Assembly: GCF_009870125.1 (NCBI RefSeq)
Contig: NC_046679.1
Span: forward strand, 28,768,001 to 28,832,000
DNA: 64,000 bases
DNA from: Drosophila pseudoobscura
Taxonomy: Eukaryota; Arthropoda; Insecta; Diptera; Drosophilidae
Direction of reading: 5' to 3'
How positions within the stretch are numbered: position 1 is the first letter of the stretch; each line of letters begins with the position of its first letter. The notes beneath the pieces were generated by a model. That model was not told the origin of the DNA. It worked only from the letters and a program-made list of their open reading frames with translations, and searched no databases. Position numbers and translations under genes: made by a program. Below, in pieces: positions 15,233-27,002 of this stretch.

Positions 15233-15801
15233 ATACCCTGGGTAAAATGAATGTTATAGAATTGTGAATACGTTTGTCTTCCAAGGCTCAGAAGGTATCA
15301 GGATCGAGATAAATATATACAAGATACTAATAATACACATGAATAAGTCAAAAACATATCAATTTGAGAAAAGGTCTTAATAAATTGCGTTTGATCTACA
15401 TATAAAATTAACGAAATAGGGTGCACAAAGGCCTATACACGCATCATGTCTTTAAATACCAGCAACATAGCGACTGATTTTTTGTTGAACTATTTGGTTT
15501 AAACCTTGTTTTAGTCAAAATACAATAAAAGCAAGGACTAAAACCTAACCAGTTGTGTAGAAAATTGATTCATCAATGGGCTAAAATTATGTGGGCACGG
15601 CTAAATGTTCTATATAGCTAGTAATATTCAACGGAAGAAAGAAAACGAGGAATATGTATAATATAACTTGATTTCGTCAGTATTTTTACGGTATATTTTT
15701 AAAACAAGACCGTATATTTCGGTATATTTCAGCGGTCACACTGTACTCGTAGATTTCATTCGGGACGGAGGTTTTTAATTTTTTATTCCTAAAAAAACCG
15801 C
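15233..15801 (+). repeat. Promoter-containing tandem duplication, unit 2
   Basis: Second unit of the duplication, closely similar to unit 1 over its whole length with scattered substitutions and small indels. It ends directly at the transcribed 5' end of Hsc70-4, so it holds the copy of Motif 1 (15733-15743) expected to serve that gene. Confidence 0.9.
15733..15743 (+). promoter_or_regulatory. Motif 1 core-promoter element of Hsc70-4
   Basis: CGGTCACACTG fits the Drosophila Motif 1 consensus (YGGTCACACTR), usually found at start sites of constitutively expressed genes and bound by M1BP. It lies about 175 bp upstream of the donor site (15919) of the untranslated first exon. Confidence 0.7.
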
Positions 15802-15918
15802 CAGTTTGATCGAACGTGAGTGTCTACTCGACAGAAAGATTAAGTGGGACAAAAGTGAAGTAGCAATTACACGATTACACATATTTTAGTACGTTTTAAC
15901 TAAACAAAACACACAAAG

Positions 15919-17528
15919 GTAAGTGCCGAATCACGTATTTATGATAAAGAAAGTGTTTATGCTTAATTTTCATATGGTTGCTAGAAAACGAAAAGGAAGC
16001 CACGTGCTTTTCGTGTATACTATATAAGGTAGTTTATTGATCCGCTTACATGCACCCATTTTCATGTTCAATCAATACTTGCATAGTAAACGAAAATGCC
16101 CTGGCCTGTGACCTAAAACTAATAATTTCAGGATGCACATATTTTCATGTGTATTTTGATGAGTAATAATTAATCAGATAGTACGAAACCAGAGTTAATC
16201 TCTGTAATTGCTTATTAATGCAAAATGTGACTGTGGAACTTCTGGAATATTCCATTGGGAAAATTGACCGCTTCATTCTCACATGCACGCTTACACACAT
16301 ATGTATACGCATGCATACATACAATATGGCAGGCATAGATAAAAAAAACTTGCGTCATCCAGCGCCTACATTGCATTTACTGCTGTTGTATAAAATTAAT
16401 CAATGCCAAAATTACTCATCGTAATTGCCTATTAATTTCAAAGTGCTATTGCTCTTTGCTAGAATATTCCAATGAATGTTTGCGGCTTCTCGCACGCGCA
16501 CACATATCCATGCATACCACGCCTAACAACATGCTTTTTCCCACACAGACGGATGATTCAGATCCGTTTAATAAAAACGAATGAGATAAAAATAGTTTTT
16601 AACACCATAAATTAATACTTTTTGCGGGTTTTTCATATAATTTAGCTAAAATTAAACACGCGTTGCTAACCGGCATCCAAAGTAGAAAGAAAGAAATGCT
16701 CTTTGCGCGCCCTCGACACTATAGTTGTCTCGTTCCAACCCGCCACACACTCGCCCCTTCAAAATGGCTCGGCCTCAGCGTGGTTTCACGTACGCACTCG
16801 TGTGTGTTTGTGTGCATGCACGTGTGTGTTCGCTTATTTCGCATTCCAGAATTTTCGTCTTTGTCCATGCGGTTTTTTTTTTGCTTGCGCATTTCAAAGA
16901 AAAATAATGGCAGCTGCTGCTGATCGACCGCCATGTTTATCGCTTCATCATTGATCTTCCCGTTTTTTTTAACAAACTCGGCATTAGTCATTGCCTTTGT
17001 GTGTTCGCCAATCTCGGCTATGACTCCGACATTGGGCTGGCAACCAGTTTCAGCCACATGAGAAATACAAACATAAAAGGCAAAGCGAAAACTGAAATGG
17101 CGGCTGTAAATGGCGAAATGCGATTACGCTTTTACTACGACGCATACGAAAATTTGTTCTAACGCTGGCCACGTTTTATGAACCCTTTGGTACATTGGAA
17201 CTGAGCTGTTGTTTGCTTATACAAAAGCTGTCATAAATCATTCAATTGCGGTTTGCTTTCCACTGCACTTTTCGCAGTGCTGCGGTGACCCATGAAATGG
17301 TCTTTCCTTTTCCACGTTTTCTACACAATTTTTCAAGGGGTGAAAGTGTCATAACAACTCAGTTCATCACATGTCTCTTGGGATCAATGCACCCCGTGCC
17401 AGGGCACGTCAGAAAACAGCTGACTTTGGAATAACTGTTCAATGTCAGTTTATTTTCCATTCGAATTATTACGTGTTTGTGGAAAGAAAATCGAAACTAA
17501 TAAATAATTTTTATATAATTTATTGCAG
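15919..17528 (+). other. Hsc70-4: 5'UTR intron of Hsc70-4
   Basis: A GTAAGT donor at 15919 follows a purine-rich leader, and the acceptor TTATTGCAG ends at 17528 immediately before the ATG, so the whole leader is separated from the CDS by a 1.6-kb intron. The intron contains an imperfect internal duplication (about 16202-16320 and 16421-16520), each copy holding GAATATTCC. It is otherwise AT-rich with a CA/TG-rich patch at 16790-16835. No second gene is supported inside it. Confidence 0.8.
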
Positions 17529-19487
17529 ATGTCTAAAGCACCTGCTGTTGGTATTGATTTGGGCACAACCTACTCTTGTGTGGGTGTGTTCCAGCATGGC
17601 AAGGTCGAGATCATTGCCAACGACCAGGGTAATCGTACGACACCATCCTATGTTGCCTTCACGGACACGGAGCGTTTGATTGGTGATGCCGCCAAGAATC
17701 AGGTGGCGATGAACCCAACCCAAACGATCTTCGATGCCAAGCGTCTGATTGGTCGCAAGTTTGAGGATTCTGCTGTGCAGTCTGACATGAAGCACTGGCC
17801 CTTCGATGTGGTCAGCGTAGATGGCAAGCCCAAGATTGAGGTTACGTACAAGGATGAGAAGAAGACCTTCTTCCCCGAGGAGATCTCCTCCATGGTGTTG
17901 ACCAAAATGAAGGAGACCGCCGAGGCGTACCTGGGCAAGACAGTGACCAATGCCGTCATCACTGTGCCAGCCTACTTCAACGACTCGCAGCGTCAGGCGA
18001 CCAAGGATGCCGGTACCATTGCCGGATTGAATGTGCTGCGTATCATCAACGAGCCCACAGCCGCTGCTATCGCCTATGGCCTGGACAAGAAGGCTGTTGG
18101 TGAGCGCAACGTGCTTATTTTCGATCTGGGTGGCGGTACCTTCGATGTTTCCATTCTGTCGATCGATGACGGCATCTTCGAGGTCAAATCTACGGCCGGT
18201 GATACCCATCTTGGTGGTGAGGATTTCGACAACCGTCTAGTGACCCACTTTGTGCAGGAGTTCAAGCGCAAGCACAAGAAGGACCTGACCAGCAACAAGC
18301 GTGCTCTGCGTCGTCTGCGCACCGCCTGCGAGCGCGCAAAGCGTACCCTCTCGTCGTCCACCCAGGCCAGCATTGAGATTGACTCTCTGTTCGAGGGTAC
18401 CGATTTCTACACCTCGATCACTCGTGCCCGTTTCGAGGAGCTGAACGCCGATCTGTTCCGCAGCACCATGGACCCCGTGGAGAAGGCTCTGCGTGACGCC
18501 AAGCTGGACAAGTCGGCCATCCACGACATTGTGCTGGTCGGTGGCTCCACCCGTATCCCCAAGGTGCAGCGCCTGCTCCAGGATCTGTTCAACGGCAAGG
18601 AGCTGAACAAGTCGATCAATCCCGATGAGGCTGTTGCCTATGGTGCCGCCGTCCAGGCCGCCATCTTGCACGGCGACAAGTCGCAGGAGGTGCAGGATCT
18701 CCTGCTGCTCGATGTCACCCCACTGTCTCTGGGTATCGAGACCGCCGGCGGTGTGATGAGCGTGCTGATCAAGCGCAACACCACCATCCCAACCAAGCAG
18801 ACCCAGACCTTCACCACCTACTCGGACAACCAGCCCGGTGTGCTCATCCAGGTGTACGAGGGCGAGCGTGCCATGACCAAGGACAACAATCTCCTTGGAA
18901 AGTTCGAGCTGTCGGGCATTCCCCCAGCACCACGTGGCGTGCCCCAGATTGAGGTCACCTTCGATATCGATGCCAACGGCATCCTGAACGTCACTGCCCT
19001 GGAGCGTTCCACCAACAAGGAGAACAAGATCACCATCACCAATGACAAGGGTCGTCTCTCCAAGGAGGATATCGAGCGCATGGTCAACGAGGCCGAGAAG
19101 TACCGCAACGAGGACGAGAAGCAGAAGGAGACTATCTCCGCCAAGAACGCTCTCGAGTCGTACTGCTTCAACATGAAGGCCACCCTTGATGAGGAAAATC
19201 TGAAGACCAAGATCGCCGACTCTGACCGTACCGTCATCTTGGACAAGTGCACCGAGACCATCAAGTGGCTGGATGCCAACCAGCTGGCCGATAAGGAGGA
19301 GTACGAGCACCGTCAGAAGGAGCTCGAGGGTATCTGCAACCCGATCGTCACCAAGCTGTACCAGAGCACTGGTGGTGCTCCTGGTGGCATGCCGGGCGGT
19401 ATGCCCGGAGCTCCCGGTGCAGCTGGAGCTGGTGCTCCCGGTGCTGGTGCCGGCGGTGCTGGCCCCACCATCGAGGAGGTCGACTAA
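17529..19487 (+). CDS. Hsc70-4: Heat shock cognate 70-4, cytosolic HSP70
   Basis: Constitutive cytosolic/nuclear HSP70 chaperone: ATP-driven folding, clathrin uncoating and synaptic vesicle roles are known for the fly protein. The single coding exon gives 652 residues, matching the family. The start is the ATG directly after the acceptor at 17528. HSP70 signatures are all present: [11 protein letters not shown] near residue 8, [14 protein letters not shown] near 197, and [13 protein letters not shown] near 335. The linker [19 protein letters not shown], a GGMPGGMPG-type Gly-rich tail and the terminal EEVD that binds TPR co-chaperones follow. Codon usage is strongly biased to C/G-ending codons, as in highly expressed fly genes, which also creates long artificial antisense frames. 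An AATAAA at about 19631 fits the polyadenylation signal. Confidence 0.98.
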   Translation: MSKAPAVGIDLGTTYSCVGVFQHGKVEIIANDQGNRTTPSYVAFTDTERLIGDAAKNQVAMNPTQTIFDAKRLIGRKFEDSAVQSDMKHWPFDVVSVDGKPKIEVTYKDEKKTFFPEEISSMVLTKMKETAEAYLGKTVTNAVITVPAYFNDSQRQATKDAGTIAGLNVLRIINEPTAAAIAYGLDKKAVGERNVLIFDLGGGTFDVSILSIDDGIFEVKSTAGDTHLGGEDFDNRLVTHFVQEFKRKHKKDLTSNKRALRRLRTACERAKRTLSSSTQASIEIDSLFEGTDFYTSITRARFEELNADLFRSTMDPVEKALRDAKLDKSAIHDIVLVGGSTRIPKVQRLLQDLFNGKELNKSINPDEAVAYGAAVQAAILHGDKSQEVQDLLLLDVTPLSLGIETAGGVMSVLIKRNTTIPTKQTQTFTTYSDNQPGVLIQVYEGERAMTKDNNLLGKFELSGIPPAPRGVPQIEVTFDIDANGILNVTALERSTNKENKITITNDKGRLSKEDIERMVNEAEKYRNEDEKQKETISAKNALESYCFNMKATLDEENLKTKIADSDRTVILDKCTETIKWLDANQLADKEEYEHRQKELEGICNPIVTKLYQSTGGAPGGMPGGMPGAPGAAGAGAPGAGAGGAGPTIEEVD

Positions 19488-20211
19488 ACCATTCTCAAAT
19501 ACCCAAACCTCACACCCACTCTCAACCATCCAAAAGTACATCAGTTCTCTTGTATAAAAAACAACAAAAACACTACAAGAGCTATTTAAATCTGGACTCT
19601 AAATTGGAAATTCGATTAACATCAAACCAAAATAAAACGACTGCTTCTTTGAGGATCATTTAATAATTACCACACTTCTCATAAAGGAACTCACACAGAA
19701 CTGCATAAATAATATATATTATATTATTATCATCGATCGATCACCAAACAAACAATATATTTGCTTATACTTGAATTCAATAAATTAATTTGAGAATTGC
19801 AAAAACATATTTATACCCAATTGTATTATTCCTGTAAGATTAGAGATTTGTCCCACTGTACGTTGGATCAATATTTGTTCTGTTGCCACTATCATATCTG
19901 GCTAATGACCTGTTGTATGCATATTAAAAAAGACGCGGGCCAGGTGGTTTAGTAGATAAAAGCAGGGCATATTTATAGTTTTCTGGGTGTCGTTGTTGGG
20001 TTTGTACATTTGCCAGGCTGTATAGTAGACATATCTTTAGGTAGGCCTACGCAGCTCTGCTCAAAAATCAAATGAAAAGGCCATACATTTACTATATTTT
20101 ATTACAAGTTTGAGCATGAGATCTACTCAGCCCATTCAAATGTTTACATTTCCTCTAAAACAGCGTGTCTACTTGGTTTCCCCTATTTTGGGGTAACAAT
20201 CTAATATCTGA
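19488..20211. other. Hsc70-4 3'UTR and intergenic region
   Basis: AT-rich sequence between two converging genes (Hsc70-4 plus, Amt minus). It contains polyadenylation-like AATAAA strings near 19631 and 19780. I see no gene or repeat. Confidence 0.6.
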
Positions 20212-22024
20212 CTAATCAACCCAAGCAAAGTTTGGATCTTTGTCCAGCTTATTGGATATGGTAGCTCCAATCACAGGCAACTCGCTGTTGTTGGGACGAT
20301 AGAAGCCATCGCTAATGAGCTCTCTTGTGAGTGGTCTGCGACTGAAGACATTTCCCGGAGGCTTGCTCGGCGTTTTAGGTTTGAAGGTGATGTCCGAATC
20401 AGCGACCAATTTATGTCGGGTTATCCGCGGATTGCTCACCTGCTCCAGGTACGATTGCCACTGATACAGCTTGTCCTCGGCCGCACGTAGTTGGTCGATG
20501 CTGCGCTCGTGGCCAGGATTAATGCCGATTGGCTGGACCCCAGCTATATTCTTGAGATCCACTTGAATGGGCGCTAGGGCGGAGATGGCACGCGACAGAC
20601 CAATTTGACTGTGACGTATACGATGCTCGGTGAGATCGGCGCCCAGCAGCTCCTCGTGCGGATCCATGCGTATGGGTATGATCTTGTTGATCACATAGAG
20701 GAGCAGAAACGTTGAACAAATGCCCCAAGATGCCAGACAAAGTGCAGAAAGGGTCTGAATACCGAGCAAGTACCAGCCACCGCCCTTGAACAGACCCATG
20801 CGTCCGTTGGTCGTGTCTAGAGGTATGGGATTGTCGGCAAACAGTCCCACGGCGATAACACCCCAGATTCCGCAGACGCCATGCACAGCACTGGCACCCA
20901 CTGGATCGTCCACGCCCAAGCGATCGAACAGCGGCATAGCCAGCACACAGAGCAACGAACCGATCGCACCAATTACCAAGGCCTCCCAGGCGCGATACAA
21001 GAAGCAACCGGCCGTGATGGACACCAGCGAGCCGAGCACTCCATTGATGAGATCCATGATGTCCATCCCACCGTCGTGCCGCCAAAATGAGAATCTGTGG
21101 ATGGCAAAGACTGAATTTTGGCCAAACATTTCACGGCTGCTTACATGGAGCTAGTGAAGCCGCCGCCAAAGGAGCCCATCATTGTCATTACGGCCGCTCG
21201 CGCTGCATACTGCCACTTCGCTCCGCTAACGCCGTAAGTGCTGCCCGAATTGAAGGCTAGCCATCCCCACCAGAGCACAAACAAGCCCATGCAGGCGTTG
21301 ACTGGATTGCCCAGCGGCAGAGGATCATAGCCCTCGGAGTAGCGGCCCAAACGCGGACCCAGCATAGCGGCCGAGGCAAAGGCGGATGCACCGCCAATCA
21401 AATGCACGGGTCCGCTGCCGGCAATATCCACGGCGCCCAGTTTATTGAGGAATCCATGCTCGCCCCACACCCAGCCAGCGGGAATGCAATAGACAGCCGT
21501 ATTGAGGAACGAGAACAGGCAGTAGGCCTTAAAGTTGCAACTGGAATGAAAAGGCTATGCCATGATAATCGATACTCTCTAAAGAATCGCTCTTACCGCT
21601 CTGCCATCGCGCCACTCACAATGGTCGTGGCCGTCGTGGCAAACGAGAGCTGGAAAAGAAAGGCAGCAAATATCTGACCCATCAGGGCATCGCCAACGGG
21701 CGGATCCAAAAGAAAGTCTCCAATAGCTATGAACGGATTGGAGAGCGGCCCACGGCCGAAGCTCATGCCATAGCCAAAGAGCCAATAGGTGAATCCGCCA
21801 AGCACAATATCGATCACGTTCTTCATCATGATGTTGACCTCGTTCTTGATTGACACACAGCCAGACTCCAGCATGCCAAATCCCGTTTGCATTGTGAAAA
21901 TGATAAAGGACGAGGTCAGCACCCAGTTGGTGTCCTCCGTGGAGAGGTCATAGAGTCCGGGTATCACATAGTTACTATGATTTCGCCCGATCCCCTTCAA
22001 ACCGCTCGCCGTGGCGTTGTCCAT
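20212..22024 (-). CDS. Amt: Ammonium transporter (Amt/Mep family)
   Basis: Integral membrane channel or transporter for ammonium, with about eleven membrane helices. Three exons, 21597-22024, 21145-21540 and 20212-21094, join in phase to 568 residues. Family marks are the first helices (WVLTSSFIIFTMQTGFGMLESG), FGYGMSFG, the DIAGSGPVHLIGG signature with the pore histidine, FNSGSTYG, and the second pore histidine in GASAVHGVCGIWG. The last 180 residues form a cytosolic tail of lower conservation. I chose the ATG at 22024 because an in-frame TGA lies shortly upstream. A short upstream frame starts at 22097 and overlaps this start codon in another frame. In D. melanogaster the orthologue is linked to olfactory ammonia responses (family knowledge). 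Confidence 0.92.
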
Positions 22025-22097
22025 TTTCGAAGCCGCTTCCACCGCTCAGGACGTCCGACAGCCTCGCGTGATGGTCAACGAGTGTCCGGGAAGTCAT
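21975..22097 (-). promoter_or_regulatory. Upstream ORF overlapping the Amt start codon
   Basis: An ATG at 22097 opens a 40-codon frame that runs past the Amt start (22024) and stops at 21975 in a different frame. If the leader starts upstream of 22097, scanning ribosomes would meet it first. The product is Arg/His/Gly-rich without recognisable motifs. A regulatory role is inference only. Confidence 0.35.
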
Positions 22098-23117
22098 GCT
22101 AAACATCAAATTCGAGTCAGCCAAATTCTCCCACTGAATAAATGAATGTTTGCAAATTACCTGCATTTGATTTAACTACAATTTAGTCGCCGCCTTTCAG
22201 CAATTCGTCAATTATTTCGTGTGCGTGTTGTTTACGGCGGCTAAATTCTTGTTGCTGATTTTTTCACATGGCCCTTTGAATGCTTGACATTGTGTAGTTT
22301 TTGGGATTTGCATGACTGAAACGTATTGGAAAATTAATGGGGACATTTTGCATTTAATTGAATTAAACTACCCAAAGTGGGGAAAAGAAGTAGGTACATA
22401 TTTCAATAAGTAATTCAAAGCCTCTCGACTTAAATGTGGATTTTATGACATTACATTAAAGCCCCTGAAAATTATACTACGCTCATAATAAAACATGTGC
22501 AACTGACTAATTCACTTATGTTTTTGAGAGTTTACTGACCAATTTTTGGGTTGTTGGTTTTTCCTTTTCGATAGCTATCAATTTCGATTGCTTGCACTCC
22601 AATCGATCAGATGCCATTATCGAACCTTCACCTGTGAGGGAAGACATATTCTAAAATTTATCCACAGTTATATACTGATTGTATTGTTATTTTCAAAACA
22701 AAACGCCGATAAGTTTCGCTTATCGCACAAAAATGCCCATAACCGAATAACAACCCCAGCCCTGTGCATCGATATTTAGTATCAAAAGTCTATCAATATA
22801 TATTTAAAATCTGTACACAAAATCTCGTTGGTTCGCTCGAGCGATGGGGTGTCCATTCCATAATGAAACTTAGTGGATTTATTGAGAATTTTTGTGCGAC
22901 CAGCATTTCAGTTCATTTTCGATGGGTTGTCGTCCAGGACAAGTGATATCACAAGTTAGGTCTTGAACTAGACTGCCGCAGCGATGAAGATAGAAAGACA
23001 ACGGTCGTTGAATAACGAAAACCCAAATCACCGTTTCATCACTCAAACAAACTAGTTTACGCGTTGTGTTTTTTAAAATTTGAATTTGCCGCCAAGATAA
23101 CGATAATACAATCGAGT
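22098..23117. other. Amt upstream region
   Basis: Head-to-head spacer between Amt and the VWC-domain gene. A plausible 5'UTR donor of Amt lies near 22160 (minus strand). The remainder is AT-rich; I see no coding frame of substance. Confidence 0.45.
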
Positions 23118-23760
23118 ATATACAGATAACTAATCAAATGAATTAATAGCTAAAAACATTTCAATCTAAAAAAAATGGACTATTAATTACGTTTCAAAGC
23201 AGTTTGGGAAACACTATTTTAATATTATTTAAGGAAATAGGGTATACAAATGTCCATATTCATAACTGAATGAGTTGACCAGCAGCAATGACGTAATAGT
23301 CTATACACACTTACGTTTCATTCCGTGACTCACGTTTCATGCTTTGTACTTTTTGCTTAAAACTTATTTTAGGCACAATCCAATAAAAATGAGTACCTAA
23401 AACTAGCCACTCTTGTAGAAAATCGATTCATCAATGGTATTAAATTCTGTGTTCGGATCTGGGAGTCCCAGCTAGCTAGAAATATTAGACCGAAGATCGA
23501 AATCGAGGAATATGAATTCTTATCCTGGACAGAGGACGATTTAACCCATTGTCGACCAGTGGGTATCTTGAAGAATTTTAGAGCAGTTCAATGGAAAGAT
23601 ATTGTGGTAATTTGTTATGTAGGGAAAGAAGAAGGATGAAACTTCAACAAGAATTTACAACCAGTGCTAACTTCCGCTGTTTAACTCAAGTTTAAACAAT
23701 GGGGTTTTAGGTGGGCTAAGATCGTTTTTTCATCGCTACATTAACGGTATATTTCTGAGG
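23118..23760 (+). repeat. Dispersed repeat, promoter-proximal copy
   Basis: About 640 bp related to the inverse complement of 55500-56105 and, with gaps, to both Hsc70-4 tandem units. Shared blocks include GGAAATAGGGT followed by ACAAA, a TTACGTTTCAT block, ATCGATTCATCAATGG, CTAGCTAG plus AATATTAGACCGAA, and AACCCATTGTCGACCAGTG. Its right end (GTGGGCTAAG...CATCG) abuts the promoter of the gene starting at 23922. No open reading frame or obvious terminal inverted repeat. Confidence 0.8.
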
Positions 23761-23776
23761 GTCAGACCGTATATCG

Positions 23777-23801
23777 TATCGATAAGTCCGCGGTCACACT
23801 G
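23777..23801 (+). promoter_or_regulatory. DRE plus Motif 1 promoter
   Basis: A DREF site TATCGATA (23777-23784) and a Motif 1 match CGGTCACACTG (23791-23801) sit together about 120-145 bp before the ATG at 23922. This pairing is typical of broadly active fly promoters. Confidence 0.65.
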
Positions 23802-23921
23802 GTTGGCTCGAACGTTCGTAAAAAAAACTGTTGAAAATAAACTGTTAATACAAAAGTTCTCTATCAATTAACAAGCTTTAACTAATTGTTCGGCTATAAG
23901 TGCGAATTCACCGTGTGCAAT

Positions 23922-26900
23922 ATGTATTTTTTGGCATTGCTTGCGTTCATTGGAAATGCCAAAGGTAAAAGCTAGTGGGGAAAACTGGTGCGAAAAATTT
24001 TTGGTACACACACACATACACATGCTAAAATCAGCTCCATATCCTGGCGGAGCAGCAAAGAGAGTGAAAATGGCGAAACTGTATAATATTTCAAAAGTGC
24101 AACATATATAAAACTCCTTAGAAGCGAATACAAGGTTTTTCATGTAAAATCAATTTTGATTGGGTTGGCTCCTTCTACAATAATTGGAAATATGGTCCAT
24201 GGCCACAGAGTTCACAATTTATGGGGCACGGGCCACACACATACATATACCAATGTATGTATACCAATACCACGGCACATGCTGCGCTTCGGTTCGCTCT
24301 TTTTCTCAGTAGAGCAGAGCAGAGCAGCAGCAGCAGAAACTCCTGCGAAAAGGGGGCATAACGGTGCTTGGGGGCTGGGGAAATGGAAATGGCAATACGA
24401 AGGAAGTGGCCTGCAAAATTTTGCTTTACTTCTGTACACACATATACATATATTAATATATGTTTGGATGTCCGTGTAGGTGGGTGGGTTGTTTGTGTGT
24501 ATGGTGTTTATTTTTTGCATGTACACCCTGGCTCCTGTTTGTGTATGGGTGTGTACTATTGTGCTGGTGTTGGGGGCGGCAGGAGGCTGGACTGGGTGTG
24601 TATGTTGCCTGTGTATGTATTTAGCATTCACACACATGTACACAGAAATTTCACTTGGAAACTCTCGCATAAAAGGCAACATTTTTCTCTTCTTTTTTTG
24701 TGTCGCGAGGGTGAGTGTGTGTGTGTTTGCCATTTTTGTTCGTGCGTTTCCTGACCAGAAATTCGCTTAAGGTATGGTATGGTCGCTTTGGGAACTAAGC
24801 TTGCCTCCCTGCCGTTGTCATGCTGCACACACGCATATGTGGGTGTGTTGTACTGTATGCACACATTTGTATGTATATTTGTTTTTAATTTGAATTTCCT
24901 TTTGCTGTTTAGCATTTAAATGATGTCGAAAATATTCTGCGTTTGCATTTAATTTCATTCAAGTGATAAATATCATGGTCTCCCTCCCTCACTTTCGCTG
25001 TTGGTTTATGCAGCTGTGCAGCTCCCTCAATCTCTCTCTTTCTCTCATTCAGCACCTGCTGCACTTTGTCTATGCATTTGTATCTGTGCGTTTTGTGGTT
25101 GTGTACGTGTGTTTTTGGTGGCACAATGTTAAATCAGCGAAAAGTTGGTCAAGTGTGTCAAAATAAAGAATTCAGGCCCCAGCCTCCATCGAGTGTGCCA
25201 TTATATGGTAGTATATGTGTTTGAGAGTGCACACGTACTTGGGTTTGTGGTGACTGTTAAATACAGGGGGAAATCATCGAGCTTCTGGAATGATCAGGGC
25301 TGCTATTGTTAGTTCGGAGGTTCTGGAAGGAGTTTCTGGAACAATAACAATCTACATAAATCACAATCTTGCAGAATTCTCAGCCTCTCCAGTGTTCTGT
25401 CCTAAGTTTAGTCCCCTATAAATATGCTTTAAAATACAGCACCAGCAGCACCAATTCAAGATATCGTTTTGGAAACATTCCACAGATGGTAACGCGGTGA
25501 GCTCTAGCCTCATACCCGGCGGACACTGCCGGGACTACAATGGCAAGCTGTACGAGACGGGAATGCACTATATGCCCGGGCCGGACTCCTGCCGGCTGTG
25601 CATCTGCGACAGCGGTCTGCCCAAGGCTTGCAAGATGGTGCTGTGCGAGGCGTTCAGCAAGTGCAAGTCCTTCCAGACGGTGGGCAGCGGGAACAACTGC
25701 TGTGAGGTGATCTGCCTGGATGATCAGTTCAGCGATGGGAGCACGGACTTTGGCATTTGACTGGTGGCCAGTGGCATCACTGCCACGCTCTCCCTGTCCT
25801 TGCTCTTCTTCCTGGTCAATCGGCTGAGGCAGCGCAAGATGCGGGCCCGAGAGAATCGCCAGAATGCCGAGGATCAGCGCAGCATTGTGGGAAGCATTGG
25901 GTGAGTCTTTAAACAGCCCCTAGCCGGTCCCTAATAGACAGTGAAAGCATTTCTCTGTATCTGTTCCCTCCAGATACATTGCTGGAAACATGGGCTACAT
26001 GGAGGGGAATCTGAGTGCCATCGATTATTCGTACGGTGGAGCAGCCACCCACTATCCACTGTGGAAGCCGCATTTCCCACGCGGCGAGGCTCCGCCTCCG
26101 TATGAGGAGGCAGTGGCCATCTCCCAGGCAGAGGCGCTAAGTGCCCAGTGCGTGGTCAGCCTGCCGGCCAGCTCCCAGCGTGCCGTCGCGAGCGTTAGCC
26201 AGCAGCAGCAGCTACAGCAACAGCAGCAGCAGGCGCTCCAAGCGCACCAGGCCCACCTTCAACAGCACACGCTCCAGCTGCACACTCAGCCGCAGCAGCA
26301 TCATGCCCCGTACGCCCAGCAATTGGTGCCCCATCCGCAGCACGCCCATCAGATGGCCGCCGCCGCCGCTGCAGCGGCCGGAGGTGGCTCAGTTCTGCCA
26401 CAGTCCAACCAGTACACGCAGAGCACCACGAATCTGATCAACATCAATATCAATAGCGGGGGCGTGACCACCATAGCCACAGGCGAGAACCACCAGCCAC
26501 CATATAGCCTTCAGAGCGAGCAGCAGCACAGCCTCGAACAGCAGCAGCAGCAGCAACACCACCACCAGCAACAGCTCCAGCTGCAACATCAGCAACAATT
26601 GGCCCAGGCTCAGGTCAGCAATGGTTCCATCTGCCTACAGACAATGCCCAAACCCAGTGGGGGTGGGAGCAGCGAGTGCAGCTACAAGAACTGTCATTTG
26701 AACATCAGCGCCAGCGTCACCACGGCGGCTGCCACCAGTAGCTCTGCTTCCTACACGGCGTCACGCAGGACAACGCCACGCGGCTCCCAGGAACTGCTCC
26801 ATCAGTTGCCGCAACAGCAGCAGCTGCAGCAGCAGCAAACGCAACAACAGCAGTATCTCACAGTGGCCGATGTGGAGATCAATGCCAGTGCCAGTGCAGC

Positions 26901-26970
26901 CAGCTATCATTCCCTCCCCGCCAGCAGCGAACTTCTGGCCACGCCCACGCATGCCCAAGTCTTGCAGCAT

Positions 26971-27002
<32 letters not shown>

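Noticed and set aside
18237-19541. Long open frame antisense to Hsc70-4 (434 codons; another of 229 codons at 17520-18209)
   Set aside because: Strong C/G-ending codon bias in a highly expressed gene removes stop codons from the reverse frame; the peptides are Leu/Val/Gly/Asp-rich with no domain.
25758-25760. TGA as a selenocysteine codon
   Set aside because: I see no SECIS-like hairpin that I can support downstream, the neighbouring residues are not a redox motif, and flies have very few selenoproteins. Read-through is simpler.
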